A stretch of DNA of 64,000 nucleotides from Peltaster fructicola (lineage: Eukaryota; Ascomycota; Dothideomycetes): positions 1,240,001-1,304,000 of the forward strand of contig CP051141.1 in assembly GCA_001592805.2 (NCBI GenBank). The letters are read 5' to 3'. Of the stretch, positions 10,695-23,167 are shown one piece after another. Below the pieces are notes generated by a model. The model was not told the DNA's origin. It saw only the letters and a list, made by a program, of their open reading frames with translations, and ran no database searches. How positions within the stretch are numbered: position 1 is the stretch's first letter; each line of letters opens with the position of its first letter. A program made the translations under genes and the position numbers.

Positions 10695-10844
10695 GGTAGA
10701 CCACGAACGGTTCTATTGGCGAGTTGTAGAATGGTAATGCCAGTCCGTAGCAACGACAAATTTTAGGTGTAGTGCAGACATGACTCGCGCATAGACAACA
10801 AGCATCAGTGATCGATTGGAACCTTCATTGCTACATAACATCTA

Positions 10845-11422
10845 TCAATGGACTGCAGCGCCCGTCCATCGACCGAATATAAAGCTTCCAAGGAAGACGC
10901 CTCCAAGGACTGACAAATAATAGCCAACATTCATTGTCATGACCGCCAACATGCTGAATCTCAGTCAGTACAGTAGTCATCAAGGCGGCGCGAAACATAC
11001 AGCAAATAGCCTATGCCAGCCAGTACGGTGTCGAAGAGAGCTTGTAAGGCAGCCTCATTTATCCTCCATGGTCTCGGACAGTCTGTACATCCCTTCATGC
11101 TCTCCTCCGTGGTGAGCAGCCGAGTATGCCGCCTTGCAATGGCTCTGTCGTATATCTGCAAGAGGTTGCTTCTCAGGGCGAGCAGCGCTCTAAATACTGC
11201 TGACAACACAATCAAGAAGATGCATGTGCCAGCATATTGTCCAGTACTGGAGGGCACGAAGGCTGTCGACCACAGTGCTGTGTTGGTGGCTGCGAAGAAG
11301 ACCATCGACATATCCTGCATGCCCATCTGCATTGACATGTCGTCCATCGACGCAGATGTCGCGGATGTCATGCCTGTCATCGTCATGGTGCCAGACATGT
11401 CTGCCATGGTCATTGGAGCCAT
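10845..11422 (-). CDS. Ctr-type high-affinity copper transporter
   Basis: Exons 11422-11001 and 10953-10845 (47-nt intron) give 176 aa. Ctr proteins are trimeric Cu(I) importers. The N-terminus is very methionine-rich (MAPMTMADMSGTMTMTGM, then MDDMSMQMGMQDMSMVFF), with MxM and MxxM copper-binding motifs. Transmembrane segment 1 follows after FVPSSTGQYAGTCIFLIVLSAV. The second exon supplies the diagnostic TM2 MxxxM (MLAVM) and TM3 GxxxG (GVFLG). Without the intron the ORF would end early and lack both motifs, so the splice is well supported. A CTDCPRP motif in the cytosolic loop is notable. The frame is open 5' of the chosen ATG, but no other ATG precedes it. Divergent from the metalloreductase gene, with 522 bp between the two starts. 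Confidence 0.92.
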
Positions 11423-11944
11423 GCTGTATGGGATTGATACGTTGGTGTCTTTTCTGGTTAGCTGCTGGACAGGACACTCAAAAGGACAGAGCGTCAATCA
11501 AATCCAGCTCATGACACTGTCGTACTTCAACCGGTTATCGGCATACTACAAAGGCTATATCTTCACAAAGTGCTCAACCTTCCCGAGTGTATCTGCTCAA
11601 ACTTGCTCTTTAAGCGAGAGATGGGCAAATCTGATAGGTCAGTGATCGACATGCTAACATGACAGACGGCAGAGAGCCAATCACAACAATGGTATGGTAT
11701 GGGTCCGGACGACAACACTTCTTCAATGGATGACACAATAAGGACGTGGCAAGCTGTATTATGCTCAAACACTCGCAGGCGCATCACCACACGAGCGAAC
11801 GTGCAGCCACCATGCGCGCTACGTTTACTCCTCGTGGCAGACATCCTTGATCGAACAAGCATCCCTGATTAGTACTGTCTCTCATTCTTACCTTCTTTCA
11901 CTCACATCCTGCACAGCCTTACCAGCGCAATCAGTAACGGCAAT
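11423..11944. promoter_or_regulatory. Shared promoter of copper transporter and metalloreductase, with TGCTCAA repeats
   Basis: Bidirectional 522-bp region. The heptamer TGCTCAA occurs three times in one orientation, at 11571-11577, 11594-11600 and 11762-11768, and TTGCTC occurs at 11603-11608. The yeast copper-sensing factor Mac1 binds TTTGC(T/G)CA, so AGTGCTCA, TCTGCTCA and TATGCTCA match it at 6-7 of 8 positions. A single TGATAG (GATA-type) lies near 11631. Function as copper-response elements is inferred. Confidence 0.45.
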
Positions 11945-13863
11945 ATGGACATGAGCACTGGCACACCATGGCTTGACTTCCCACTGATGTTGGAAGGCAG
12001 CCGTGAATATACATGCAAATTCGAGAACCCAGCATACTGCCAGTACTACGAGTACAGATGGCGATTTTGGTACGCTGCCACCTAAAGGCATACTCAGAAG
12101 TCACACTGACCGTCACAGGTATATCGCTGACTGGGTATATGCACTGCCAACTGTTGGCCTGTTCATGTCCGTCATTGGACTTTTCACATTGCTGTTTGCA
12201 ATACAACAACTTGTGCCTTCACGAGTGCAGAAAACAGCGCCAATACGACAAGTCAACGTCATTCAGCGCTTTCTATCGTCTCGAACATATCGGATACCAT
12301 TCCTCAACTGGAATTCTGCACCTCTTGGCGTGCTTATCCTTGGTCTGGTTGGCTTTTTGTTCTTCTTTCTGATGGTTATCGTACCACAGCCATACTACTG
12401 GCCAGCTACCGACGAAGGTCTATACGGAGACTCACCAGCGCTGGCCACAAGATCCGGCTGGCTTAGTCTTGCCTGCTTACCGTTCGTCATCGCAACGGCG
12501 GGCAAGAGTAACCTCATCACGCTGTTCACCGGCGTGTCGTATGAGCGATTGCAAGTGTTCCATCGTTGGATCTCATACGCTTTCTTCGTCACCGCACTTT
12601 GTCATACATTCCCGTTCATAGTGTTCAATATCAGTGAGGGCACGATGGTAGAGGCATGGAACGGCTCTCTATTCTACTGGACCGGTGTGGTAGCGCTGAT
12701 CGCACAAGCATATCTGACATTTGCATCTATGTCGCCGCTTCGGTAAGCTGGAGCAGACTCTCATCAACGCACAGCTAACACAGCATAGCAATCTTTCGTA
12801 CGAATGGTTCAAATTCTCGCACTTTGTGGCCGCTGTTGTCTTCATTCTTTTCCTGTTCTTCCATTGCGACTACACTTTGACGTCGTGGGACTACTTCGTT
12901 GCCACGGGCGTACTGTTCTCACTCTCGTGGCTGCATCGGCAAATCAAGACATACTTCGAGAACGGTATCCGACACCGGGCGAAGCTGTCCGTCACAAGCA
13001 ATGGCTTCATCAAAGTTGTCGTTCCGACCACTGTCAGATGGACTGCTGGCCAACACTTCTTCGTTCGCTTCTTTGGACTTGGCATTCACACACTGGCTAT
13101 GCATCCATTCTCAGCATGCTCGCTGCCTAACATCACGACCGCATCCAGAAATAGTGAGTCTGAGCTCGTTTTCTACATCCAGCCTCACAGCGGCTTCACT
13201 GCTCGATTACTCAAGATTGCCCAAGACAATGCAGAGCTGGGAGTGACACTAGATGGACCATATGGTGGCATCGAGATGCAACAACTTGAAAAGAGCGACA
13301 GAATCTTGCTTGTAGCTGGCGGCTCTGGTGCTGGATGGATCTTACCGATGGTTGATGGCTACCTCAGACGGCTGCAGAATAGTCTGTCTGCTGTACACGA
13401 AAAGCGTGGTCCTTCCTTGCAGGTTGTGCTATCGAGTAGGGATCGACACACCGCAGAGTGGTTCCAAGCTGCTGTCGAGGCACTGCTCGCTGAGCATCAG
13501 ATGGATGGGCGCACTGCTGGCATCCATGTCAGCCTGCACTATACCGGGCCTCTCAGCCGACACATGTCAGACACTGATGTAGATGTCGAGAAAACCGCAA
13601 ATGCTGAGATTCGATCCACAGGCTCCCAGGAGTCGTCCGTGTCAGCACGCTACAGTCACTCTGATCAACGAGCTGACCTACCAGCATGCGTTCAGCGTAT
13701 GGTTGGTGATGCTCATGCAGATCAAAGCACTGCTGTCTTTGTCTGTGGGCCACTCAGCATGCAACACGATGTTGGCAACAGTGTTGCCGAACAACAGTTG
13801 AAGGCGCTCAGAGGAAGTGCAGCAGAGGTGACACTACACACGGAACACTTCTCGTGGGCCTAG
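11945..13863 (+). CDS. Ferric/cupric reductase (FRE family, plasma membrane)
   Basis: Exons 11945-12069, 12119-12742 and 12789-13863 give 607 aa. It reduces Fe(III)/Cu(II) outside the cell with NADPH so that transporters can take up the metal. The paired haem ligands are present as two His-x13-His motifs: HRWISYAFFVTALCH and HFVAAVVFILFLFFH. At least six hydrophobic spans precede a cytosolic reductase domain with the FAD motif HPFSACS, the NADPH motifs LDGPYGG and LLVAGGSGAGWILPM, and VFVCGP near the C-terminus, which ends HFSWA. The extracellular N-terminus has Cys in YTCKFENPAYCQYYEY. The region after residue 480 is a Ser/Asp-rich insert. The divergent Ctr neighbour suggests a copper role, but iron cannot be excluded. 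Confidence 0.93.
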
Positions 13864-14105
13864 TTCGTAGCTCCGTATTGAGATGGATGATTCTCTGAAT
13901 GCTTGTCCACGACTACTCGTTCTTGAAGGACATGGTCTATTATACTTCTGCCACAACGGTGCTCTCTCATTCAATCATTGCTTCTAGCTTGGCAGACTAA
14001 TAATGGAAATGACTGCTCTTGTCATTGTGTTCCCAGTTTGGTAAGCTTGGTCGCGCGACACGACTTCAATCGTGAGAGCATCACCGCGACCACAGCGCTG
14101 CCAAC

Positions 14106-15426
14106 ATGGTGCGTCCAAAGACAGCGAAACGACAGCGTGTCATCAGTCCTCCTGCAGCTCTATCTGATGTAGAACCGAAACACGAGCAATTCACAACCTG
14201 GGCTCGAGACCAGGGCGTGGAAATCAATGGTGTGCTGCCAAAGTCTCTGCACGGTCGAGGTCTCGGCCTGGTGACCACAACTCGCATCTCTAAGGATGAC
14301 CGCATACTTTTCATCCCCGAGGAGACGATGTTCAAGCCTGATCTCAAGACACTGCAGCAGCAGAACCTCCAACGCATATCTTCCCAGGCGAAGCTGGCGA
14401 TCAGCGCCTTGCTTCACTTCACAGCCAAGGACGTAGGTGTGAAGCTATGGCGGGACACTTGGCCTACAGTCACGGACTTCGAGTCGTGTATGCCGATGTA
14501 CTGGAGCAGGGAAGTGATCAAGAATCTTCCATCCTCGAGTCTCAGCTCGCTCAAAAGACAGCAGGCCGATTACATGAAGGACTGGAATGCTTGCCAGCTC
14601 GCTGTCGAAAACGCCGGTCACAATGAGCATCTTTTCAAGTACTATTGGATGATCGTCAATTCTAGATCGTTTCATTGGTCACCACCAAAAGGAGGAGCCG
14701 GTTACATGGTGATGTGTCCTTTCATTGACTACCTTAACCACGGTCCAACAGGCTCTGGTTGCGATGTATTCCAAAGGAGCGATGGCTATGAGGTAATTGC
14801 TCAAAGGGCATACGGTAAGCTTGGCATTTCGATCAGTCCAATGTTACGGTAAGTCTTGTCTCGACTAACACCACACAGAACCAGGCGAGGAGATACTAAT
14901 ATCATACGGCGCACATATCAACGAAAAGCTTCTCGTCCACTATGGCTTCATCCTACCGTACTCTGCAGACAAGCCAAGCGTGGACGATGAGGTTCGAATT
15001 GACGACCAAATAAACACACTCCTCTCGGATGATGTGAAGGCACAGCTGTCTGACCTTGGCTACTTAGGTCCATTCGCTCTTGTTCCTGTCATCGAGGATA
15101 ACAAGGCTCATGGATGGGAGGCATGCTTCAAAACACAAGTTGCTATCCGGGCGACAATGCTCACTTGCAACGAATGGGAGTTCTTCGCCGGCTCTGGAGA
15201 CGATCTTAGTGGTGACAAGTCAGTTGAAGTGACAGCAGTGTTGGCAAAGGCTGTGCAGCCATTGCTAGATCTAGCCAAGACACATTGCGATGCTGTTCCT
15301 GGCGCCAGTCCGGCAGACATGACAATCGAGAACTTTGAAGCTGCCAACAACATGATCAAGAGTAGATGGCAGCAGATCAAGGGAGCGGTTGAGTCCATCA
15401 TCAAACAACAAAAGGTGGCACGGTGA
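14106..15426 (+). CDS. SET-domain lysine methyltransferase (Rubisco-LSMT/SETD3/Rkm type)
   Basis: Exons 14106-14814 and 14879-15426 (64-nt intron) give 418 aa. The split SET domain starts with GVLPKSLHGRGLGLVTT, has an intervening helical iSET region, and closes with FIDYLNHGP and PGEEILISYGAHINEKLLVHYGF, the cofactor and active-site motifs. A Rubisco-LSMT-like C-terminal substrate-binding domain follows. Relatives methylate ribosomal proteins, elongation factors or actin; the substrate here cannot be told. A short basic N-terminus (VRPKTAKRQRV) could be a nuclear signal. Without the intron the frame would stop before the catalytic GEEILISYG motif. Confidence 0.88.
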
Positions 15427-15842
15427 TACAAAGAGAGTAGTACTGGACTTCTTCCAAAAGCCTAACAGTACTGATGGTCATCATTCGAGACATATCTTCT
15501 CAATCCTCATCAACGCAGTCAGCTTCGCCAGAACGCTTCTGTCGACCAGACTTCACCACTACAGGCGGATCGGCAGCCATATCTGCCAGAGCTGCAGCTG
15601 CCCGATATCAAATAGACGAACGCACTCGCAGTCCCTTTCGTGGATAGGACATGTCATCGTCTGTGCAGTACATTCCAGCCAAGGACGGCTGCTGACAAAG
15701 TATCTCAGAAGTGCCTCTCGTCGAGAGTTGGATCGAGACAGCGAAGGGAAGCTCACACAACAATGATTCACATAGTTCCAAGGTGCGCTCATAAGGTCTT
15801 TTGTATATATGTGATGCTACCACACACAACAGTATCCAGCAT
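15427..15842. other. Convergent intergenic region, 416 bp
   Basis: Between the stops of the SET-domain gene and ATP sulfurylase. Only short chance frames; no recognised element. Confidence 0.5.
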
Positions 15843-17675
<1,833 letters not shown>

Positions 17676-18256
17676 GCTGTTTGTAAGCTTTGGATGGCCG
17701 GAGTAGCTGAACAAGCGAATAGAAGACCGCTGGAAGGAAGAAATGTTTCCAGCGAATATGTGATCAGAAGAAGACGTCAATAGAAACAGATTACGACCTT
17801 CTACGAGTCTAGAAAATTAAACATTAACCCGGCAACCATGCGGATGCATACACTGTACACTATGACAGAAAAAAATATCGTGGATCTGACGTGCTCACTA
17901 TATTCGCGTGCCCCTCCATGGGGAGTGTGTCTCCGCCCTCGAGTACACCCGGAATCTGGCCGGTATGTCACTCCTCAGCACATACACTTCAACAATTGCA
18001 GCAGACTCGACAGCGGTGAGGAAGACTTCATTACTTGGTTCGTCTATTCAGTGACTCTTGAGGTCCTATCTACTTGCGAGCAACGTTTTTCGAAAGCGTC
18101 TTCAACAACCATATGCAGCCTTTTTCGTGTATCGTGGGTATTATCAAAGGTCGATGTATCGTTGTAGCCATCGACTTTCTTCCACAAGTATGCCATCCCC
18201 GGAACGCCAATGCTAAAGCGAGTGAACAAGCAAAGAACTATCAGTCAGGCATGTTG
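17676..18256. promoter_or_regulatory. ATP sulfurylase promoter region
   Basis: 581 bp between ATP sulfurylase start and PAPS reductase stop, both minus strand. I looked for palindromic ATGRYRYCAT (CYS3/MetR) sites and found none that fit. A short T/A-rich part lies around 17806-17880. Confidence 0.45.
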
Positions 18257-19156
18257 TTATTCGCGTGCGTTAATGACGAGCCCTGACTGAATAGCGTCGC
18301 TGAGCTCTTGTTGTCGCTTGGCCTCCTGCTCTTGTAGGAATTGAGCGTAACGGCTCTTCTTGTTGGTGTTGTGGATGCCGCACTCAGTCTTGGAGCGACC
18401 CTTCCAGCGGCCGGCACGCTCGTCCTCGCCTTCTGCTACTGGGACCGTCGAGTGCCAGTCGCCAACACTCCTGTAGCCTTGGGCGAGGAGGTCGTTCGTT
18501 GGGACGTTGTTCTCCTTGATGTAGTCCTGTACCTGCTTGAAGGTCCAGTTTGCAAGAGGATTGATCTTGATCAAACCAGCGTCATCGATCTCAATGATGT
18601 CGAGGTCACCACGCTTGCCTCCTTGTGATCGTCTTCGACCGGTGAGGACCGCCTTGACATCAAGTTCTCTGTATGCTCGCTGTGCTGGCTCGACCTTGGC
18701 GATGTAATCGTAACGCTCTTCGTTTGTCTCCCACAGCTTCTCGCCGTAAATTCTTTCGAAGTCCGCTGTTGTTTCGCTCTTTGCTGGCTTGTATGCGTGA
18801 AGCTTCAGTGATGGATACTGAACCTTGACACGCTCGACGAGCTGCAGGGTTTCTTGGAAGTGATAGAGTGTGTCAAGGAAGATGAGCTCGATGTCTGACT
18901 TGAAAGGTGCCTCCAAACGGGAGACCATATCCATGATGGCAAGACCCGTCAATCCGAATGCTGACGTCTGGTAAAGGCGTGGCAGCGACGTGATGCACCA
19001 CTTGAGCACATCTTGAGGCTCCAGCTTGGCCAATTGGTGGTTGATGTACTTGAGGTGTGGCTTCGAGAAGTAGACATCTGGAAGACTCGAGACAGATGAG
19101 CCACTGACATAGCCAGAGTCGGCCTCACGGTCTGAAGAGCTGTCTCGTCGTGACAT
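18257..19156 (-). CDS. MET16: PAPS reductase (phosphoadenylyl-sulfate reductase, thioredoxin)
   Basis: Reduces PAPS to sulfite and adenosine 3',5'-bisphosphate with thioredoxin. Intronless, 299 aa from the ATG at 19156; the frame is open upstream without another ATG. The PP-loop-type core includes FGLTGLAIMDMV, ELIFLDTLYHFQETL and AVLTGRRRSQGGKRGDL. The catalytic cysteine lies in the conserved C-terminal motif KTECGIH. No iron-sulfur CC pairs are present, so it is the PAPS type and not the APS type. Followed on the same strand by ATP sulfurylase. These two genes are, as I recall, also linked in Aspergillus nidulans (sA and sC). Confidence 0.96.
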   Translation of the reverse strand: MSRRDSSSDREADSGYVSGSSVSSLPDVYFSKPHLKYINHQLAKLEPQDVLKWCITSLPRLYQTSAFGLTGLAIMDMVSRLEAPFKSDIELIFLDTLYHFQETLQLVERVKVQYPSLKLHAYKPAKSETTADFERIYGEKLWETNEERYDYIAKVEPAQRAYRELDVKAVLTGRRRSQGGKRGDLDIIEIDDAGLIKINPLANWTFKQVQDYIKENNVPTNDLLAQGYRSVGDWHSTVPVAEGEDERAGRWKGRSKTECGIHNTNKKSRYAQFLQEQEAKRQQELSDAIQSGLVINARE

Positions 19157-20450
19157 GGTTGTAGTAGTGTGAGGGAATGCTTTCTTGAGGTGTATTGACA
19201 ATGACGAAATGTGAAAGAGAGTCCTCCAGGTTATGTGTTTAAGGAAAGAAGGAGACGGAGCAGAGATGCATTACTCATCGGCACGCCTCACTCACCATTT
19301 CGTGTATTCGAGAAGTGCCGCCGGGCGTGTGCCGGGAGCATCAGCGATACGCAGCTATTCTTCGAAATCAATCTCCTCCTTCTTTGGTGGCAGACGTCAA
19401 TTTTTCCATCATCACGCCATCTGCGCTAACCGCCAGAAACGCTCGATCAGCCAATCAGCGCGCTGGTGGCTTATAGTGTAGCATGCAGATTCTGCGATGC
19501 CTCGCATTTGTTCTGCTGCTTTCTCCGAGAGCGCGTCGATGATCTCACACGGGTCGCGTCGCTCTGATCGGTGCCTTGCATGTGGTGTGCTTGAGTGCAG
19601 GTCGTGCGAGAAAGTAGTTGGAGGTTGAGGTCTAGAATTTCCATACAAGGGGCGATGACGTCGGGAATGAATTACCAATATTGGAACAGCAATGCCCACC
19701 TCATCTCTTGGAACCTTCTCATGTAAGAATCCTGGCTGCCGTGGACAAGGTAACACCACGAGTGTCATCTCATGTTCGCTGAAGTAAGCACAGCAAGCGT
19801 GCATTGCTCTATCAGCTGAGAATGCTCGCTCTCATCTCAGCGTCATCGTCATCATCATCATCACTGCGTCAGCCATACTGTCGATCGGCGGTAACGGCTA
19901 CAACAGTCTCACCTGAGCTTGCGTTACAACAGCTGAAGATCTGTGTGCTGTCAAAGGTATGCTCATGTCCTACGTTGGTAGGGCTGCGGAAAGTTGTTTC
20001 AGAGCAGGACTCAGCAGCACGCGATTCTGGTCTCGGTGAGCAGTTCGAGTCGCCTTTCCGTATATTCGAGTGCAGTCCAGACGATGTTGTTGAGCGCAAT
20101 CTATAGAGGCATGGCTCGATCTACGTGGCATCCTACCGCTCCAGCAGTCCTCAACAGAAGCTGACCAGCGCACCGTGGTGTCTCTATGACTTAATAGTGC
20201 TTGGCGACCACCTCGTCCTTCGGTAGCGTAGAGATCGTAGCTGTCGCATGCTACCTCAATCGATAGAAAAGTGACGGCTGTACACCATCACTCACTCTCT
20301 GTGCATGAGTCTAGGTGTGATTGCTTCCCAATGTGAGGTGTAAGAGTCTGAGCTGGCCATGCATGATCGAAGAATGAACGTTCCGCCTGTCGCCTGTCTG
20401 CGTTACTGCTGGGCCAAGTCGACTCCCTGCCGAAGTGCTGAAGAAATCCT
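19157..20450. other. Gene-poor stretch, 1.3 kb
   Basis: Upstream region of PAPS reductase and beyond. It holds an ATGACGTCGG sequence at 19655-19664 (CRE/bZIP-like, 8 of 10 to the CYS3 consensus) and a short TCA/ATC trinucleotide tract at 19843-19863. Open frames of 70-130 codons on both strands match nothing I recognise. Confidence 0.45.
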
Positions 20451-21095
20451 TCAAGTGTGCTTTGGCTGAGAAGTAATGCCGTCGGACGTCTCGCTCTCAA
20501 TGATCTGGGCACCGTGATAACCAAAGCTCCTCTGCCTTGTCCGGTTGCTTGATGTCTTCACGCATTGCTGTGCAGTATCCTCTCTCGACTGCACAGTAAC
20601 TCTTGTTCGTCCTGCTCGTATAACAGAAGAGATTCTCATATCGTCTTGCGCAATAGAGATAGCATCGATCCAGACGATGCCTTCTCTGTGAGATAGGCGC
20701 AACCTTGCAATGACCAACTCTAGACTAGTGGTGACACTGAAGCCAGGAGTGCCATTGACTTTGTGATACAGTCGATGAACCAGCTAGGACAGGGCTCCAT
20801 ATTCGTCTTGGATGAAGCACATCTGATGTATCGAGAAGGTCAGCTTGATGTCGTCGTGGATCACGCCAGCTGGCAAGATGTTGAATAGACGAACTTGTGC
20901 CGTGGCGTCCAAGGCTTCCTCATAGTATCGAGCTCTGCTGCGATGAGCCGTGCTGATCCTCAATGCATCCCTGATGGGTCGTCCCCAGTAAAGCTTCCGC
21001 AGGCGTATCAGATCTTGGGCAATCTTTTCGGTGGCCATATTGGCTCGCTGGATCTTATCAAGTGCATCTTCGAACCAACGTTCGGGTTCCAGCAC
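20451..21095 (-). pseudogene. Decayed HET-domain (heterokaryon incompatibility) gene fragment
   Basis: Reading the minus strand, one frame shows VRLFNILPAGVIHDDIKLTF and DEYGALS, followed by VNGTPGFSVTTSLELVIARL and then EGIVWIDAISIAQDD. This order (YEALS, N-G, VT-NL-AL, WIDAICINQDD) is the start of a HET domain, a fungal cell-death/non-self recognition module. The reading frame is interrupted at least once, the usual start is missing, and the expected sequence after the WIDA motif is not seen, so I call it a relic. About 300 bp farther upstream (to about 21409) the same strand keeps an open frame in another register that may belong to the original gene. A spliced functional gene is not fully excluded. 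Confidence 0.5.
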
Positions 21096-21697
21096 GATAT
21101 CCAGGAGTGAGGAATGAAGGTGCCTTCGACAGCAACAAAGAATGACCCTAATCTCGAGACTGGTACAACGATGTCCTCGTTGTAATGGTGTAGAGCATCA
21201 CGGATGTCGTCAATCGCTATGACAGGAACCGCATGTTCTGACCGTAAGAATGCGATGGAACATCGTGAAGGTTGAGCTTCATCTATTGAGCCGTGCAGTG
21301 CTAGGGTGCCGGTTGCCCCTGAGAACCCCGTTGAAGGGATCCAAGATGTGGTACTTAGCTTGGAGGCGTGTTGAAAGAGCACCTCTGGAAGGCTAGAGCT
21401 GCTGCTCAAGGAGACGGCATGCTGGTGGCTTGAGACGAAGCTCTTAGAGCTGTACAGTCTTCGATTCAGAATCTCAACATTGCCATTTCGTGGAGTACCG
21501 TCTCTCAGGAGTGGCAGCGCAAGATCACTGCAAGCTCGCCTATGCTGATTAGTGCTCTCATGTCATATCAAAGAGAAGGTTGCATATTGAAGTGACGTCT
21601 GGCTTGAGCATGCTATGCAGTTCACTGTGGGGCTGAAAATAATGTTACCCATCCCGAACCTCATGCCTCTGCGCATGCACGCACGCACTCGCAAATC
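21096..21697. other. Upstream of PDCD5, part of HET-relic neighbourhood
   Basis: About 600 bp. It includes the PDCD5 promoter and a minus-strand open frame (21008-21409) with no independent similarity that I can see. Confidence 0.4.
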
Positions 21698-22141
21698 ATG
21701 GCAGACGACGATCTCGAAGCGATACGCCAGGCGCGGATGCAACAGCTGCAGTCCCAACAAGGAGGAGAAGGTGGTCAGCCGGCCGACGAGAAGCAGTGCG
21801 TATGAAGTATATCACCACTTGAAACGTCGTTGATTCCCATTTCCAGAAGTCGTGAAGCAGAAGTGCGCCAATCCATCTTGACACAGATTCTGGAGCCGGA
21901 TGCAGCAGATCGCCTTGGGCGCATACGGTTGGTGAAGGCGTCTCGCGCAGATGATGTCGAGAGTCGCTTGATCACGCTTGCTCGAACTGGGCAGCTTAGG
22001 CAGAAGGTCAATGAGGAGCAGCTAAAGCAGATCCTGGAAGCTATGAGCGAGCAGCAAGAAGAGACCAAGAAGATCACAGTACAGCGAAGGAAAGGTGGCT
22101 GGGACGACGATGACCTGGAAGACCTGCTGAACGATGATTGA
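21698..22141 (+). CDS. PDCD5 / TFAR19-family DNA-binding protein
   Basis: Exons 21698-21795 and 21847-22141 (51-nt intron) give 130 aa. The PDCD5 family is small, helical and basic; it interacts with the chaperonin CCT/TRiC and with histone acetylases in animals, and its fungal role is poorly known. It begins MADDDLEAIRQARMQQLQSQ and has the core ILTQILEPDAADRLGRIRLV, RADDVESRLITLARTGQL, VNEEQLKQIL and an acidic C-terminus (GWDDDDLEDLLNDD), all typical. The Gly/Gln linker after the first helix is ordinary for the family. Confidence 0.94.
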
Positions 22142-22369
22142 AGAATCACCCGCAACCACAATTATACCCACGAATTAATGATCGTAGACTCCATCTGTTG
22201 TCGCATACTCGAAGAGTGCAGGCTCAAAGAGCGCACACAATGTGGGTATGCAGCTACAGCAGCTGGGAGTCACGAGAGTATAATACCACTTTACCAAAGA
22301 GGAGTATGCTTCTTGATTGTCTACCATGCTATGCTCATTTTACAGCCTGTACAACTTTTTGTGCTCTTT

Positions 22370-22908
22370 CTAGTACTGACTGGCAGCAGCCTGGCAAGCC
22401 TTGAGCTGATCAAGGTACCATCCACAGATCGTGAGGGATCCCTGGTTCTCGTCCATGCATCGCTTGAAGTTGGTGACATCGGTCTGGCAGACGGTAGGTG
22501 CACTGTAGTTGGAGTTGTAGACAGCACCGTTGTCTGTTTGAGCGACTGGCTGGTCGACTGGAGCAGCGGCTTGAGACGAGCCACCGCCGAAGAAGCCACC
22601 GATGGCATGTCCGATCGATGATCCTACAGCAACACCACTGTGTTCTGTCAGTTATTTATTTCCACAAGATTGCTCCATCTTTCTTACGCTGCAGTGCTTG
22701 CCATCTGACCGAAGAGACCTGGGCCGGCACTCTGTGCTGGAGCCTGTGCTGGAGTGGCAACAGGCGCTCGCTGTGCTGCAGTTGGGTAGGCGGCGGTGGA
22801 TGCTGATCGACTCTGCTGAGGAGCTGCTGATCGTGCTGGAGCAGCAGTTGGTCGGGCTGGAGCGGCGGCTGGGCGCGCTGGCGCTGAACCACGACCTTGA
22901 CGAGGCAT
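22370..22908 (-). CDS. MIX17: Mix17/CHCHD2-10 family twin CX9C mitochondrial protein
   Basis: Exons 22908-22688 and 22637-22370 (50-nt intron) give 162 aa. These proteins live in the mitochondrial intermembrane space, are imported by the Mia40 route, and bear on respiration and stress. The N-terminus is Arg/Ala/Pro-rich (MPRQGRGSAPARPAAAPARP). The central hydrophobic glycine segment is GVAVGSSIGHAIGGFFGGG. The CHCH domain shows both CX9C motifs exactly: CQTDVTNFKRC and CGWYLDQLKAC. It shares a 259-bp divergent promoter with SLD5. Confidence 0.93.
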
Positions 22909-23167
22909 TCTGATGTGTATGTGATTAGGAGACGGACGGACGTGTCGTTTGTGATGAGTGATGTAGGAGTAGAAGCAAAGCGAAAGTCGACTTCCTCAGA
23001 GTGCACGAAGACAAAACGGACGTTCTGATTGGCTACGCGTTGTATACCGCGGTCAAGCTCTCGCCACGACACTCCATCATTGCGTCGATGTCAGAACGAA
23101 TTGTTGTCGCAACTACACCTGCGCACAATGCTGCTTGCTGATCAGAGCAGCTCTACTCGCCTCACAA

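Noticed and set aside
19655-19664. ATGACGTCGG as a possible CYS3/MetR site upstream of PAPS reductase
   Set aside because: Only 8 of 10 bases fit, and the site is about 500 bp from the start; not enough to call.
20041-20060. AGTTCGAGTCG as a tRNA B-box
   Set aside because: No matching A-box or cloverleaf around it; no tRNA called anywhere in the window.
22178-22913. Plus-strand frames of 100-150 codons over the Mix17 gene
   Set aside because: Antisense to a well supported twin-CX9C gene; low-complexity products.
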